From: Aquibacillus saliphilus
GTDB taxonomy: Bacteria; Bacillota; Bacilli; Bacillales; Amphibacillaceae
NCBI RefSeq assembly: GCF_020404745.1
Contig: NZ_JAIZAP010000001.1
Span: 310,001 to 374,000, forward strand
DNA length: 64,000 bases
Direction of reading: 5' to 3'
Position 1 is the stretch's first letter; the number at the start of each line of letters is the position of its first letter. Below, piece after piece: positions 25,393 to 35,654 of the stretch. The position numbers and the translations under genes were made by a program. Under the pieces are notes generated by a model that did no database searches, was not told where the DNA came from, and worked only from the letters and a program-made list of their open reading frames with translations.

Positions 25393-27249
25393 TTACATAA
25401 TTCGCTTAAACATCTTTTCCATTTCGTATGTGGAGTAATGAATAATGATAGGACGCCCGTGCGGACAAGTGAATGGGTCTGTCGAGTTTCTTAAATCTTC
25501 AAGTAAGCGAAACATATCATTGTTATTAAGATAATGATTCGCCTTAATTGATCGTTTACAGGACATTAAAATGGCAGCTTCTTCTCTTATTTTGTAGATG
25601 TCTACTTTTTCTAAGGCAATTACTTGTTCAACAATCTCGTGTATGACTTCTTGTTCAAACCCCTTTGGGAACCACTGAGGATGTGACCTTATCGCATAGC
25701 TTTGTTGTCCGAAAGCTTCAAAAAACAATCCTACCTTTTTAAGTTCTTCTTGATATTGTTCTACTAATAGTGCTTCTTGTTTTGAAAAATCAAAAGTAAT
25801 AGGAAGTAATAGCTCTTGTATTTCATTGGCAACTTCTCCAATTCTATCCCTGAAAAATTCATATTTAATACGTTCTTGTGCTGCGTGTTGATCAATAATG
25901 AATAAGCCATTCTCATTTTGCGCTAAGATATATGTTCCATGATGTTGCCCTATTGGGTACATTACGGGAATCCGTTCTGTAGAATTTTGATGATCATTCT
26001 CATCGTCTTGATTGTCAGTTTTTACGGACTCTTGTTCACGAAATGATTCGATATCAAATTCAGAGTATTCGTTACTTATTATTGCATTTTGAGTAGTTTT
26101 AAATGCATCTTGCTCAATTTGCTTATCGTCACTTGTTTCTAATACCTGATTTTGATAAGAGAAGCTATTATATACAGGATTTCTCTTATTTGTTTCGTAA
26201 AAATCAAAAGAATGCTGTGAACTCTGTTCCTTTTGTTTTTTTGGCTGTTTGACCGAGGGTATTAATGTTTCTTTTCTGAAAGCTTGTTTAATGGTTGTTT
26301 CTACAGCCTCAAATAATTCTCTCTCTTTACTAAAACGAACTTCTAACTTTGCAGGATGAACGTTAACATCCACTAATATAGGATCCATTTCAATAGTTAA
26401 TGCAACAAGTGGACTTCTTCCGATTGGCAATAAAGTGTGATACCCGCTTAAAATTGCTTTGTTTAATGGGATACTTCTAATATACCTGCCATTAATAATG
26501 GTAGATATGTAGTTTCTAGATGCACGTGTAATTTCAGGTTTAGCAATATAACCAGCAATAGAAAAATCAAGGGTTTTATGCTCAACTGGTATCATTTTCT
26601 TGGCGATTCCCATGCCATATACTTGAGCAATAATTTGAAGTAAGTCTCCTCGACCTGAGGACTTAAATAATTGTTTGCCATTGTGACTGACTTCAAAACG
26701 TATATTAGGATGTGAGAGTGCCATCCGATTTAATATATCAGTAATATGACCCAACTCTGTATGGATAGTTTTCATATACTTTAACCGGGCAGGAGTGTTG
26801 AAAAATATATCATCCACGGTAATTTCGCTACCCTGTCTTGCATCACTTTTTGATCTACGGGTAACCTTACCACCTTCTAATTCAAGCAAGGTACCTGCAT
26901 GTTCACCAGTCGATGTTTTTATTGTCAGCCTACTAACAGCTGCAATACTTGCTAAAGCCTCACCTCTAAAACCTAAAGTTTTGACGTGGAATAAGTCATT
27001 TTCATTTTTTATTTTACTAGTAGCATGGCGAAAGAAAGCACGTTCACAATCTTCCTCAGACATGCCATCTCCATCATCAATAATCTTGATTTGTTGCAAG
27101 CCAGCTTCTAATACTTCTACCTTCACCCATGTACTGTTCGCATCAATACTATTTTCGACTAATTCTTTTACTACAGATGCGGGGCGCTCAACCACCTCAC
27201 CTGCTGCAATTTTGTTTGCTAGCGAATCAGGCATTTGAAAAATCTTCAC
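25393..27249 (-). CDS. mutL: DNA mismatch repair protein MutL
   Basis: This 618-residue protein has the GHKL ATPase domain ([43 protein letters not shown]) in residues 1-330, an acidic linker, and a C-terminal dimerisation/endonuclease domain. The latter has [21 protein letters not shown] and CPHGRPII, the metal-binding endonuclease motifs of organisms without MutH. The start is GTG at 27249, immediately after the mutS stop, so the two are translationally close in one operon. It links mismatch recognition to strand nicking. Confidence 0.98.
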   Translation of the reverse strand: MKIFQMPDSLANKIAAGEVVERPASVVKELVENSIDANSTWVKVEVLEAGLQQIKIIDDGDGMSEEDCERAFFRHATSKIKNENDLFHVKTLGFRGEALASIAAVSRLTIKTSTGEHAGTLLELEGGKVTRRSKSDARQGSEITVDDIFFNTPARLKYMKTIHTELGHITDILNRMALSHPNIRFEVSHNGKQLFKSSGRGDLLQIIAQVYGMGIAKKMIPVEHKTLDFSIAGYIAKPEITRASRNYISTIINGRYIRSIPLNKAILSGYHTLLPIGRSPLVALTIEMDPILVDVNVHPAKLEVRFSKERELFEAVETTIKQAFRKETLIPSVKQPKKQKEQSSQHSFDFYETNKRNPVYNSFSYQNQVLETSDDKQIEQDAFKTTQNAIISNEYSEFDIESFREQESVKTDNQDDENDHQNSTERIPVMYPIGQHHGTYILAQNENGLFIIDQHAAQERIKYEFFRDRIGEVANEIQELLLPITFDFSKQEALLVEQYQEELKKVGLFFEAFGQQSYAIRSHPQWFPKGFEQEVIHEIVEQVIALEKVDIYKIREEAAILMSCKRSIKANHYLNNNDMFRLLEDLRNSTDPFTCPHGRPIIIHYSTYEMEKMFKRIM

Positions 27250-29847
27250 TTATTTGACCCCTCCCTGCTTATCTTTAACTTTCTTCTGTAACTCGTACAA
27301 TTCATTCATCGCCTGCATTGGTGTCATTTCCATAATATTTAAATTCTTTAATTCTTGAACAAGTTTATTTTCTGATTTTGTTATTCCACTTTTGGATACT
27401 TTATCTTGAGTTGCAAAAAAAGAGAGCTGTGCATCATCATCTTTTGCTATGCTAACCTGTTTTTTAGTTGGTTGACTTTCAAATTGATTCAATATTTTCG
27501 TAGCACGATCGATTAGTGGTAATGGAAGTTCAGCTAATTTAGCAACATGGATACCATAGCTTTGATCGGCTGCGCCTTCTTGAATCTGATGTAGAAAAAC
27601 AACATTTCCTTCGTGTTCCTCGGCACGAACATGAATATTTTTTAATTTATTTAGAGTTTCCTCCATACTAGTTAACTCATGATAATGGGTTGAAAATAAC
27701 GTTTTCGCCTGAACATTTTCATGTAAATATTCAATAATCGCTTGAGCTAAGGCCATCCCATCATATGTACTAGTTCCACGACCTATTTCATCAAATAAGA
27801 TTAAGCTATTCTGTGTTGCATGACTTATAGCGTGATTTGCTTCCAACATTTCTACCATAAAAGTACTTTGACCAGAAACTAAATCATCTGCAGCGCCAAT
27901 CCTAGTGAAAATTTGATCAAAAATCGGTAATTCAGCAGATTCACATGGTACAAAACAACCGATTTGAGCCATAATGCCCGTAAGCGCTAATTGTCTCATA
28001 TAGGTGCTTTTACCAGACATATTCGGCCCTGTTATTAGCAAAATATTTGTATCTTCAGGCAATTGAACATCATTTGGAACAAAAGAGTCATTTTTCATTA
28101 CCTTTTCTATCACGGGATGTCTTCCCTGTCTAATAGATACATCTCTTTTATCATTAAATTCTGGTCGATTATACCTATTTAATTCACTTACAGTTGCAAA
28201 ACCTTGTAATACATCTATTTCACTAATAATGTCAGCTAATTCCTGTAATTTAGGAATATATGCTTTGACTTGCTCACGTAAATCAATAAATAACTGATGC
28301 TCCAAATCGACACTTTTTTCTTCCGCTTCAAGGATTAATGATTCTTTTTCTTTTAATTCAGGTGTAATGTATCTTTCAGCATTGGTAAGCGTTTGTTTAC
28401 GTTCATATTTCCCTTCTGGCAAGAGATGAAGGTTTGCTCTGGTAACTTCTATATAATAGCCAAAAACACGATTATAACCAATTTTTAATGACCTAATGTT
28501 TGTTTCTTTCTTTTCTTTTTGCTCTAACTCTGCTATCCACTTTTTGCCGTTTCTAGAAGCATGTCTGTAATCATCTAATCTGCTGTTATAGCCGTCTTTG
28601 ATAATTCCACCCTCTTTAATAGTTATCGGTGGATCTTCTATCAGGCTATTGTCAAGAAGGATGAATAAATCATCTAGGGGGTTGATATTCTTACTAAGTT
28701 CTTGTACATTTTTGCTCGTAAAATTAATTAATTGCTCTTTAAGATCAGGTATTTTACTTATAGAAAGTTTCAATTGATTTAAATCTCTTGCATTTACATT
28801 TCCAAATGCTACTCGTCCAGAAAGTCGCTCTAAATCATATATCGACTTTAATGACTCACGAATAGTTTCTCGTTCAAAAAACTGTTCCAAAAATCCATCG
28901 ACAATATTAAACCGCTTTTCAAGTAGTGTTTTGTTTAATAATGGACGCTCTACCCATTTTTTTAACATTCTAGATCCCATAGCTGTTACTGTTTGGTCAA
29001 TTACCCATAATAAGCTTCCTTGTTTCCCTTTACGCATAATTGTTTCTGTAAGCTCTAAATTACGTTTTGAATACATATCTAGTGACATGTATTGCTTTAG
29101 CTCGATCAACTGAGCTGGCTTAAGATGGTCAAGTGTTCTTTTTTGTGTTTTTTGAATATAGTTAAACAATCTCCCAAATGCTTTGATTTCTTTTTCATCC
29201 TCTAAATTAGAAAGCAAATGTTTGAAATTATCATCAATTTCAGTTTGCTCATGATACGAAAGAGTTACCTGCAGTCGCTCTCGTAATTCAGTTTGAAGTT
29301 CCTTCGCGAGATCAACCGAAACAACAATCTCCTTGACTGGGCGATTAAATAACTCGCTAAGAACAGCAGTCCATCCATTTGATATTGTAGCTATGCTATT
29401 TTCTCCTGTCGATAAATCGTTATAAGAAATAACATATGTTTCATCTTTGAAACTAGTAATACTTGCAAGGTAATTATTTTCTTTCTCATCTAACATGTTA
29501 CCTTCCATTACAGTACCAGGTGTTATTAGCTGAACAACCTCTCGTTTGACAACACCTTTTGCAGTCTTAGGATCTTCAACTTGTTCACATATTGCAACTT
29601 TATAACCCTTTTCAACTAAATTTTTTATGTAATTCGCAGCAGAATGGTATGGAATTCCGCACATAGGAATCCGGTCCTCACTTCCACCATCTCTACTTGT
29701 AAGTGTTATTTCGAGTTCTCTTGATGCAGAGACAGCATCGTCAAAAAACATTTCATAAAAATCACCTAAGCGAAAAAAAAGAAAACAATCTTTGTAATCG
29801 GCTTTGACTTTTAAGTATTGTTGTATCATTGGTGTATATGTAGCCAT
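27250..29847 (-). CDS. mutS: DNA mismatch recognition protein MutS
   Basis: This 865-residue protein begins [12 protein letters not shown] and has the mismatch-contacting FYEMF motif near residue 39. The C-terminal ABC-type ATPase shows Walker [22 protein letters not shown], Walker [15 protein letters not shown] and STHYHEL. I chose ATG 29847 because GGAGGA precedes it at good spacing; the frame extends 13 codons further without family support. It binds mismatched and looped bases and recruits MutL, encoded next. Confidence 0.98.
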   Translation of the reverse strand: MATYTPMIQQYLKVKADYKDCFLFFRLGDFYEMFFDDAVSASRELEITLTSRDGGSEDRIPMCGIPYHSAANYIKNLVEKGYKVAICEQVEDPKTAKGVVKREVVQLITPGTVMEGNMLDEKENNYLASITSFKDETYVISYNDLSTGENSIATISNGWTAVLSELFNRPVKEIVVSVDLAKELQTELRERLQVTLSYHEQTEIDDNFKHLLSNLEDEKEIKAFGRLFNYIQKTQKRTLDHLKPAQLIELKQYMSLDMYSKRNLELTETIMRKGKQGSLLWVIDQTVTAMGSRMLKKWVERPLLNKTLLEKRFNIVDGFLEQFFERETIRESLKSIYDLERLSGRVAFGNVNARDLNQLKLSISKIPDLKEQLINFTSKNVQELSKNINPLDDLFILLDNSLIEDPPITIKEGGIIKDGYNSRLDDYRHASRNGKKWIAELEQKEKKETNIRSLKIGYNRVFGYYIEVTRANLHLLPEGKYERKQTLTNAERYITPELKEKESLILEAEEKSVDLEHQLFIDLREQVKAYIPKLQELADIISEIDVLQGFATVSELNRYNRPEFNDKRDVSIRQGRHPVIEKVMKNDSFVPNDVQLPEDTNILLITGPNMSGKSTYMRQLALTGIMAQIGCFVPCESAELPIFDQIFTRIGAADDLVSGQSTFMVEMLEANHAISHATQNSLILFDEIGRGTSTYDGMALAQAIIEYLHENVQAKTLFSTHYHELTSMEETLNKLKNIHVRAEEHEGNVVFLHQIQEGAADQSYGIHVAKLAELPLPLIDRATKILNQFESQPTKKQVSIAKDDDAQLSFFATQDKVSKSGITKSENKLVQELKNLNIMEMTPMQAMNELYELQKKVKDKQGGVK

Positions 29848-29954
29848 AATATATCCTCCAGCACGTACGAGATTTATTTCTATCATTATAGCATACGAAT
29901 GCTATCAATTTTGATTGATACGATTATGTAAATTCAAGAAATTTTAGATAAAGA

Positions 29955-30020
29955 AGGAGGTTACCATTGAAATAATAAGGGCGCTTATTATTTAGAAGAC
30001 TATTCTAAGTTACCTCCCTT
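29955..30020. repeat. Nested inverted repeats upstream of mutS
   Basis: The inner stem is AAATAATAAG / CTTATTATTT around four bases. The outer arms GGAGGTTAC / GTTACCTCC pair with one mismatch and flank it. It could form an RNA structure in the mutS leader. Confidence 0.55.
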
Positions 30021-30121
30021 TGTAATCACCTTAGGGCAATAAGACAAGCTTCAGCATGCATTCTTTTCAACATAGAGGATTGTATTAAGACCTAAAGACG
30101 AGGTGGTCGCCGGAGCCGGAC

Positions 30122-30171
30122 GTGGGTAACATAGAAATTAATTATCCACAGCAGGCCATTTTATAATTTCC
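30122..30171. repeat. Intergenic DnaA-box element, copy A
   Basis: It contains TTATCCACA (30142-30150), a perfect DnaA box, within ~50 bases closely similar to 63427-63475. Both copies share TTATCCACAGCAG exactly, an upstream GGxTAACxTAG block and a downstream ATTTCCT block. Confidence 0.65.
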
Positions 30172-30206
30172 TTTAAAAAAAGTATTTGACATTGTACTCT
30201 AAATAA

Positions 30207-30242
30207 TAAAAAAGAGCGCAAATCAGAATTGCTAATTTGCAC
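30207..30242 (-). terminator. Terminator after cotE
   Basis: GCAAAT and ATTTGC arms followed by CTCTTTTTT on the minus strand, 30 bases past the cotE stop codon. Confidence 0.75.
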
Positions 30243-30270
30243 CCGAAACCTCATATAATATCTTTTGTCA

Positions 30271-30834
30271 TTATTCTTCTTCTACATTAGCTAAGAAATC
30301 AGGATCAACATCTTCAAACTCATCGTCAGATAACTCAAAATCCCAATCGTCATCATCACTTACAACTCCGTTAGGATCAACTCTAACTGTAACTTTTGTC
30401 TCACCGATTACCTCAACAAGAAACTCTCTTTCTACTTCCACAACAATCTTATGATCTTGATTGGCAATCTTACATTCTAAGCAATTCGGTTGTTGAATAA
30501 CTTTTGCGTAAACTTCTACTTCATCACCAAGTGTCTGTTCATCTCTAACAGAAAGCTTGATGTGATCCGTGTAATTGACTCGCTCAGTAACAACCTCCGT
30601 TTTAGTATTGTCGTTGTAAGAATACCAAATATTCACGTCATAACTACCATTCACTTCTACAATGTCGTCTCCCTTTTTCTTGGCATTGTATAGGTGATTG
30701 ATGACCCAGCAACCAAGAATGCTGGAAGGTCTATGTGATGGTGTGATTGTATTTGTATCCTGAGTGAATTTACGCCCTTTACCAATGACAGCTTTTGTAA
30801 TTATTTCTCGATAGTCTTGATCAAGAAAAGACAT
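30271..30834 (-). CDS. cotE: Outer spore coat morphogenetic protein CotE
   Basis: This 187-residue protein has the CotE core: [53 protein letters not shown], and a strongly acidic C-terminal tail. Length fits B. subtilis CotE (181 residues). CotE assembles on the forespore surface and is needed for the outer coat. I chose ATG 30834, which gives the family-like [11 protein letters not shown] start behind GAGGAGG; an ATG at 30876 would add 14 residues. It is followed by its own terminator. In Bacillus it is expressed from SigE and SigK promoters in the mother cell. Confidence 0.96.
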   Translation of the reverse strand: MSFLDQDYREIITKAVIGKGRKFTQDTNTITPSHRPSSILGCWVINHLYNAKKKGDDIVEVNGSYDVNIWYSYNDNTKTEVVTERVNYTDHIKLSVRDEQTLGDEVEVYAKVIQQPNCLECKIANQDHKIVVEVEREFLVEVIGETKVTVRVDPNGVVSDDDDWDFELSDDEFEDVDPDFLANVEEE

Positions 30835-31145
30835 AAGAACTAAAACCTCCTCTTTTTTCATAGTCATTTTATGCATGGCATCTACCTAAAGTGCATACTA
30901 CTTTTTGTAATTCTCTTTTGGGTAGACCAGCAAAGGTTCTAGTTCATCCTATGCGAAAGCCTAAAAAAATGTACGAATATTATGGAAAAACTTCTAATAA
31001 TCAGCTTTTTACAAAACACCAAGTTCGTTTTTTAAAAATGAGTGACTTTTATTGTTGTCAAGTGAACACTGGATTTTCCCACAAAAAAGACTGACTTATT
31101 GGTTTGAAATTCACCTTAAGTCAGTCTTTGGTTCAAATTAACGCT
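30835..31145. other. Intergenic region between ymcA and cotE
   Basis: It holds the ymcA terminator and presumably the cotE promoters. An open frame on the plus strand here has no ribosome site or protein-like composition and was not called. Confidence 0.5.
31086..31129 (-). terminator. Terminator after ymcA
   Basis: A 13-bp stem AAAGACTGACTTA / TAAGTCAGTCTTT with a run of T residues on the minus strand. Confidence 0.88.
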
Positions 31146-31571
31146 TTAATGTCCACAAGAACTGCGACCTACTTTAGATCCAGTTTCTCCTGCTAGAATG
31201 TCTCCGTTAGTCGAACGAATTACTTCGTTTGTTACTTCTCTAGCGATTGTATTTGATACTAATTGAAGGATGTCATTGATAACAACCTGTGAGTCTTTAA
31301 ATTCTTGTACGATTGGGATTTCATCGATTTCATCTTGAATGCGATCAATTTCAGCTTCAACTTTTTTCAATGCCTCTTGTTTTCCATACGCTTGAAAGTT
31401 AACTGCTTGTTTTTGCAAAGCTTTCATCTTTTTAATCAACGCTTGAATCTTTTGATTCTCATTTAACTTGGCTTCTATTTGCTTGAATCGATCGATCTCA
31501 TCGGTACTAGCCATCATTTTTGCTAACTTATTTGCTTCCTCTACAACTTGTTTACGCGTATATTCTGCCAT
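31146..31571 (-). CDS. ymcA: YlbF/YmcA-family regulator YmcA (RicA)
   Basis: This 141-residue helical protein shows the Com_YlbF family pattern: ANKLAKMMASTDEIDRFKQIEAKLNEN, LIKKMKALQKQAVNFQAYGK and a C-terminal GSKVGRSSCGH. With YlbF and YaaT it forms the Ric complex, which carries Fe-S clusters in B. subtilis. That complex promotes mRNA processing by RNase Y and affects biofilm formation, competence and sporulation. rny lies nearby (35648-37210). It starts two bases after the miaB stop and is co-transcribed with it, as in B. subtilis. Confidence 0.95.
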   Translation of the reverse strand: MAEYTRKQVVEEANKLAKMMASTDEIDRFKQIEAKLNENQKIQALIKKMKALQKQAVNFQAYGKQEALKKVEAEIDRIQDEIDEIPIVQEFKDSQVVINDILQLVSNTIAREVTNEVIRSTNGDILAGETGSKVGRSSCGH

Positions 31572-31572
31572 A

Positions 31573-33150
31573 TTAATTCACCTCAACAGCTTCTTTAACC
31601 AATTCTCCATCAAGAGACCAGGTTTTCGCTTTTGTTATTTTAACATCTATAATTTTACCAATCACTGACTTTGGTGCTTTAAAATTAACCATCTTATTTC
31701 TTTCAGTATAACCAGACAGAACATCAGGATTTTTCTTGCTTTCACCTTCAACAAGAACTTTCACCGTTTGTCCTTCATATTTTTGCATTGCTTCAGCAGA
31801 CTGTTTATTAACCAGTGCATTTAAGCGTTGGAGCCGTTCTTTCTTTACTTCCATCGGGATGTTATCTTCCCATTTTGCAGAAGGAGTGCCCTCTCTTGGG
31901 GAATAAATATAAGTATAAGCACTTTCGAATCCAACCTCTTCCATTAATGTCATCGTTTCCTCGAATTGCTCATCAGACTCGTTAGGGAAACCGACGATAA
32001 TATCAGTAGTTAGAGTAGTATTTGGCATTGCTTTTCTAATTTTATCAACAAGCTTTAAATATTCTTCTCGTGTATATCTACGGGCCATAACTCTAAGTAC
32101 TTCTGAACTTCCAGATTGAACTGGCAAATGGATATGATCTAGTAAATTTCCACCTTTAGAAAGCACTTCAATTAAACGATCATCAAAATCTCTAGGGTGT
32201 GATGTTGTAAAACGAACTCTTGGAATATCAATTTTACTGATTTCTTCCATTAAATCACCTAAACCGTACTTCATGTCTAAGTCTTTTCCATAGGCATTAA
32301 CGTTTTGGCCAAGCAAAGTAATTTCTTTATATCCCGCTGCTGCTAACTGACGAACTTCTTGTATAATATCTTCAGGCATACGGCTTCGCTCTTTTCCACG
32401 AGTGTACGGTACAATACAATACGTACAGAATTTATCGCAACCGTACATAATGTTAACCCAACCTTTTATCTTTCCTTTACGTACTTTAGGTAGGTTTTCA
32501 ATGATGTCGCCTTCTTTTGACCAAACTTCCATTACCATTGCTTTACTAAACATAGCCTCTTTTAACAGACTTGGTAAACGGTGAATGTTATGTGTACCAA
32601 AAATCATATCGATAAATGGATGTTTCTTTAGAATCTTGTTAACAACTGATTCCTCTTGAGACATACATCCACATACGCCTACAATTAAATCAGGCTTTTC
32701 TAATTTTAATGGTTTCAAATGTCCAATTTCACCAAATACTTTGTTTTCAGCATTTTCACGAATCGCACATGTATTTAATAGAATAACATCAGCTTCGTTC
32801 GTATCATCTGTTGATTCGTACCCCATGTCAGTCAAGAGCCCTGCCATAACTTCGGTATCGTGAGCATTCATTTGGCAACCATAAGTACGGATAAGGAACT
32901 TTTTATCTTTTCCAATTGATTTCATTTCCTCAGGAATACTAAAATCATAATGTACTTTAACATCTTCTCGTTTACGTTTTTTTGCTTTTTTTAAGTTTGG
33001 TGGTTCATATGTTGCTTGAAAATACTTACCTATCAGTTCATCAGAGTCTATATGTTGAATTCGTTCTAGGTTTGAATCCGCATCAGATTTTATGTCTGTT
33101 GGATCTACCTGTTTGATTTGATTGGCTTGTTTCCGTTGTTCTTCGTTCAT
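31573..33150 (-). CDS. miaB: tRNA-2-methylthio-N6-dimethylallyladenosine synthase MiaB
   Basis: This 525-residue radical-SAM methylthiotransferase has an N-terminal UPF0004 domain ([39 protein letters not shown]) binding one Fe-S cluster. The radical-SAM motif is CDKFCTYC, and a C-terminal TRAM domain follows ([11 protein letters not shown]). It thiomethylates position 37 after MiaA. I chose ATG 33150 because B. subtilis MiaB begins MNE; a GTG two codons upstream (33156) has slightly better Shine-Dalgarno spacing and is a real alternative. Confidence 0.97.
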   Translation of the reverse strand: MNEEQRKQANQIKQVDPTDIKSDADSNLERIQHIDSDELIGKYFQATYEPPNLKKAKKRKREDVKVHYDFSIPEEMKSIGKDKKFLIRTYGCQMNAHDTEVMAGLLTDMGYESTDDTNEADVILLNTCAIRENAENKVFGEIGHLKPLKLEKPDLIVGVCGCMSQEESVVNKILKKHPFIDMIFGTHNIHRLPSLLKEAMFSKAMVMEVWSKEGDIIENLPKVRKGKIKGWVNIMYGCDKFCTYCIVPYTRGKERSRMPEDIIQEVRQLAAAGYKEITLLGQNVNAYGKDLDMKYGLGDLMEEISKIDIPRVRFTTSHPRDFDDRLIEVLSKGGNLLDHIHLPVQSGSSEVLRVMARRYTREEYLKLVDKIRKAMPNTTLTTDIIVGFPNESDEQFEETMTLMEEVGFESAYTYIYSPREGTPSAKWEDNIPMEVKKERLQRLNALVNKQSAEAMQKYEGQTVKVLVEGESKKNPDVLSGYTERNKMVNFKAPKSVIGKIIDVKITKAKTWSLDGELVKEAVEVN

Positions 33151-33156
33151 GTACAC

Positions 33157-33365
33157 GGAATCTCCTTTCGGTCTAATCTAGCTATTCTAACTGAGATACG
33201 TTACTATATCAAAGAGTTAACCAGCACTTTAATTGAAACTCTTCTCCAATTTTACATTATATCAAAAGACTAATAGTAAAATAAAGACATTACTTGTTTA
33301 TTATATGGCAGATTTCTAACAAATACAAAGAAATGCTAAATTTGCTATTGTCATATCTAAACTAA
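33157..33365. other. AT-rich intergenic region upstream of miaB
   Basis: No ORF or repeat was seen. The region must hold the miaB-ymcA promoter, which I could not assign. Confidence 0.4.
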
Positions 33366-34286
33366 CTAGTTGCGCGGAAATTTATTTAAAAAATTCTGAT
33401 AACTAATTTTTACAATCGTATCGGTTGGAAAATTGTTATGACATTCAGTTATAAACATATCATAATCTAAATAGTCATAAAGACCGTCAACAAATCTTAC
33501 TGTACCATCGAAATCTGAACCGAGACCTAGACAGTTTTCAGCACCACTTTTCAAGAAGTAATTAAGATGTTGAATTACATCTTTTACCTTTGCGGTTTTT
33601 TGGTCATTTAGAAAACTTGGCACGAATGTCACTCCAATCCAGCCATCATTTTCAATCAATGCTCGAATTTGCTTATCATCAAGGTTTCTTCGGTGTGCGT
33701 TGATAGAATAGGCATTAGAATGTGAAGCCATCGGATAGGTTGCTAGTTTGATTACATCAAAAAAACCTCGGTAAGAAATATGTGATAGATCTGTCCATAT
33801 ACGTTCTTGATTAAGCAATAGCACTACTTCCTTGCCAAATTCACTTAATCCTGCTCCCCTTTTTTCTCCAATACCATCGCTCACTGCATTGGCTTGATTC
33901 CAGGTTAAACCAACTATCCTAACTCCTAAACGAATTAACGTTCTTAGTTTGTTTAGGTCTTTACCGATGGGATGACAACCCTCCAGTGTTAACATCGCAC
34001 CTTTTTCGTTTTCCTTTAAAGACAACATATCATTTTTTGAAGAAATAAATTTGACTTCATCATAGGGCTCTATTATTTGTTTGAAAAAAATATCAACCAT
34101 TTCAAGTGCAACTTGAAACTGAAGTTCATCAGGAACATCGTCCGGTACAAAAATGGCAAAACATTGTATTTTTACAGAACTTTTTTTCCATTTCATGTAA
34201 TTAACTTGTAATTCATCGCTAGAATGAAATAATATATTTTTTGACCATAGTTTTAAAAGCGCGTCACAATGTCCATCAATTATCAT
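33366..34286 (-). CDS. Membrane-dipeptidase (peptidase M19) family protein
   Basis: This 306-residue metal-dependent TIM-barrel hydrolase resembles renal dipeptidase. The metal ligands are visible: IDGHCDALL (His6, Asp8), LTLEGCHPIG (bridging glutamate), MASHSNAYSINAHRRNL (two histidines) and LGSDFDGT (aspartate). The family hydrolyses dipeptides, including D-amino-acid dipeptides. The protein has no signal peptide and is cytosolic. It lies between spoVS and miaB, a common position in Bacillaceae. The physiological substrate is unknown. Start ATG at 34286. Confidence 0.92.
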   Translation of the reverse strand: MIIDGHCDALLKLWSKNILFHSSDELQVNYMKWKKSSVKIQCFAIFVPDDVPDELQFQVALEMVDIFFKQIIEPYDEVKFISSKNDMLSLKENEKGAMLTLEGCHPIGKDLNKLRTLIRLGVRIVGLTWNQANAVSDGIGEKRGAGLSEFGKEVVLLLNQERIWTDLSHISYRGFFDVIKLATYPMASHSNAYSINAHRRNLDDKQIRALIENDGWIGVTFVPSFLNDQKTAKVKDVIQHLNYFLKSGAENCLGLGSDFDGTVRFVDGLYDYLDYDMFITECHNNFPTDTIVKISYQNFLNKFPRN

Positions 34287-34313
34287 TATAATATACCCCC
34301 TTAAGATTTTTTC

Positions 34314-34346
34314 AAAAAAAAAAACTGTTTGCTTAGAGCAAACAGT
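34314..34346 (-). terminator. Terminator after spoVS
   Basis: ACTGTTTGCT and AGCAAACAGT arms are followed by twelve T residues on the minus strand. Confidence 0.93.
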
Positions 34347-34357
34347 GAATATTTTGA

Positions 34358-34618
34358 TTACCTTGGTTCAATAATAAATTTAATTGCAGTTCGTTCTTCA
34401 TTATCAATCATAATATCTGTAAAAGCTGGAATACAAATTAAGTCAACTCCACTTGGGGCAACAAATCCTCGTGCGATAGCTACTGCCTTTACGGACTGGT
34501 TTATTGCACCAGCACCGATCGCCTGAATTTCCGCTGAGCCTCGTTCTCTAAGTACGTTTGCAAGTGCTCCTGCTACTGAGTTAGGATTCGATTTGGCTGA
34601 AACTTTTAATATATCCAT
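34358..34618 (-). CDS. spoVS: Stage V sporulation protein S
   Basis: This 86-residue protein is almost invariant across spore formers: MDILKVSAKSNPNSVAGALA, IQAIGAGAINQSVKAVAIARG, CIPAFTDI. SpoVS is an Alba-like protein that affects septation and progression through stage V; in B. subtilis it is transcribed by SigH. The gene stands alone with a GGAGG-type ribosome site and a strong terminator, between ymdB and the dipeptidase gene. Confidence 0.98.
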   Translation of the reverse strand: MDILKVSAKSNPNSVAGALANVLRERGSAEIQAIGAGAINQSVKAVAIARGFVAPSGVDLICIPAFTDIMIDNEERTAIKFIIEPR

Positions 34619-34731
34619 TACTAGTACCTCCTTAGTTTACTAAAATGAAAGTTATTCCACTTTTACTATATTCTTGGAGTTGATAGATATTCCCTTTTAT
34701 TATGAACTAATTTTTCGAAAAATTCAATTAT

Positions 34732-35529
34732 TCAGCCAAAAAATGGATGATCATCATTAATTAGAACTCTTTCGACTTTTTTCGTCCTTCCCGATTGATT
34801 ATCAACATCAACTAAAAAAGCATTTAGTTGAGTTCTTCCTTCTTTCTTAACTTCAAATCGAACAGGAAGATTAGTTAAGAATCTCTTTATAACTGCTTCT
34901 CTATCGGTACCGAGTATTCCATCATATGGACCTGTCATTCCGACATCAGTTATGTATCCAGTTCCCATTGGTAAAATTCTTTCATCCGCTGTTTGTGTAT
35001 GTGTGTGTGTTCCTACGACCGCAGTGACTCTGCCATCCAAATACCAGCCCATTGCTTGTTTCTCACTAGTAGCTTCTGCATGAAAATCTACAAAAATAAG
35101 ATTAGTACGTTTTTTGGCCTCATCTATTAATTCATCTACTACACGAAATGGATCATCTAGAGGTGGTAAAAATGTTCTCCCTTGCAAATTAATCACCGCA
35201 AGCTCAAGTCCGTTAGATTTAATGAATACTAGACCCTTTCCTGGTGTACCTTCTGGGAAGTTTGCGGGACGCACCATATATGGTGCATTATCTATAAATT
35301 CAAAAAGTTCTTTTTTGTCCCATGTGTGATTTCCCATTGTAATAGCTTGTGCACCCCATTCTAACAACTGTTTATAAATTTTCTCAGTTATTCCTTTACC
35401 AGAGGCAGCGTTTTCGCCGTTTACAATTGTTACATGTGGTTGATATTTTTGTTTCAATTTCGGTAAATAGTTTTGTACCATATCTCGTCCAGGAGATCCA
35501 ACGATATCTCCAATAAATAATATTTTCAT
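34732..35529 (-). CDS. ymdB: Metallophosphodiesterase YmdB
   Basis: This 265-residue calcineurin-like phosphoesterase of the YmdB/DR1281 family shows FIGDIVGSPGRD (metal-binding Asp), NGENAASGKG, MGNHTWDKKE, VDFHAEATSEK and GTHTHTQTAD. These supply the two-metal site. B. subtilis YmdB hydrolyses cyclic nucleotides and influences the switch between motility and biofilm states and nanotube formation. It lies downstream of rny, as in B. subtilis. Confidence 0.96.
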   Translation of the reverse strand: MKILFIGDIVGSPGRDMVQNYLPKLKQKYQPHVTIVNGENAASGKGITEKIYKQLLEWGAQAITMGNHTWDKKELFEFIDNAPYMVRPANFPEGTPGKGLVFIKSNGLELAVINLQGRTFLPPLDDPFRVVDELIDEAKKRTNLIFVDFHAEATSEKQAMGWYLDGRVTAVVGTHTHTQTADERILPMGTGYITDVGMTGPYDGILGTDREAVIKRFLTNLPVRFEVKKEGRTQLNAFLVDVDNQSGRTKKVERVLINDDHPFFG

Positions 35530-35620
35530 TGTTTACAGTCCCATCTGTTAAATTACGTTCAGTTTTACATATATAATCTTAAAAGTCAAAATGGTGCAGT
35601 ACCTAAATAGTATCCTCGCA

Positions 35621-35654
35621 AAAAAATAAAGCGACCAAATGGTCGCTTTATTTC
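35621..35654 (-). terminator. Terminator after rny
   Basis: AAATAAAGCGACCA and TGGTCGCTTTATTT arms overlap the rny stop codon, with T residues on the minus strand. It separates rny from ymdB. Confidence 0.85.

Larger units (their letters stand above)
29848..30270. other. Structured intergenic region between cotE and mutS
   Basis: This 423-base gap holds the cotE terminator, a DnaA-box repeat copy (30122-30171), an unusually GC-rich patch (about 30096-30127) and a pair of nested inverted repeats (29955-30020). No ORF with a ribosome site was found. The mutS promoter should lie at its low-coordinate end. Confidence 0.6.

Noticed and set aside
30891-31094. Plus-strand 67-codon ORF between cotE and ymcA
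   Set aside because: No Shine-Dalgarno site, no recognisable composition, and it runs across promoter and terminator sequence of the flanking genes.
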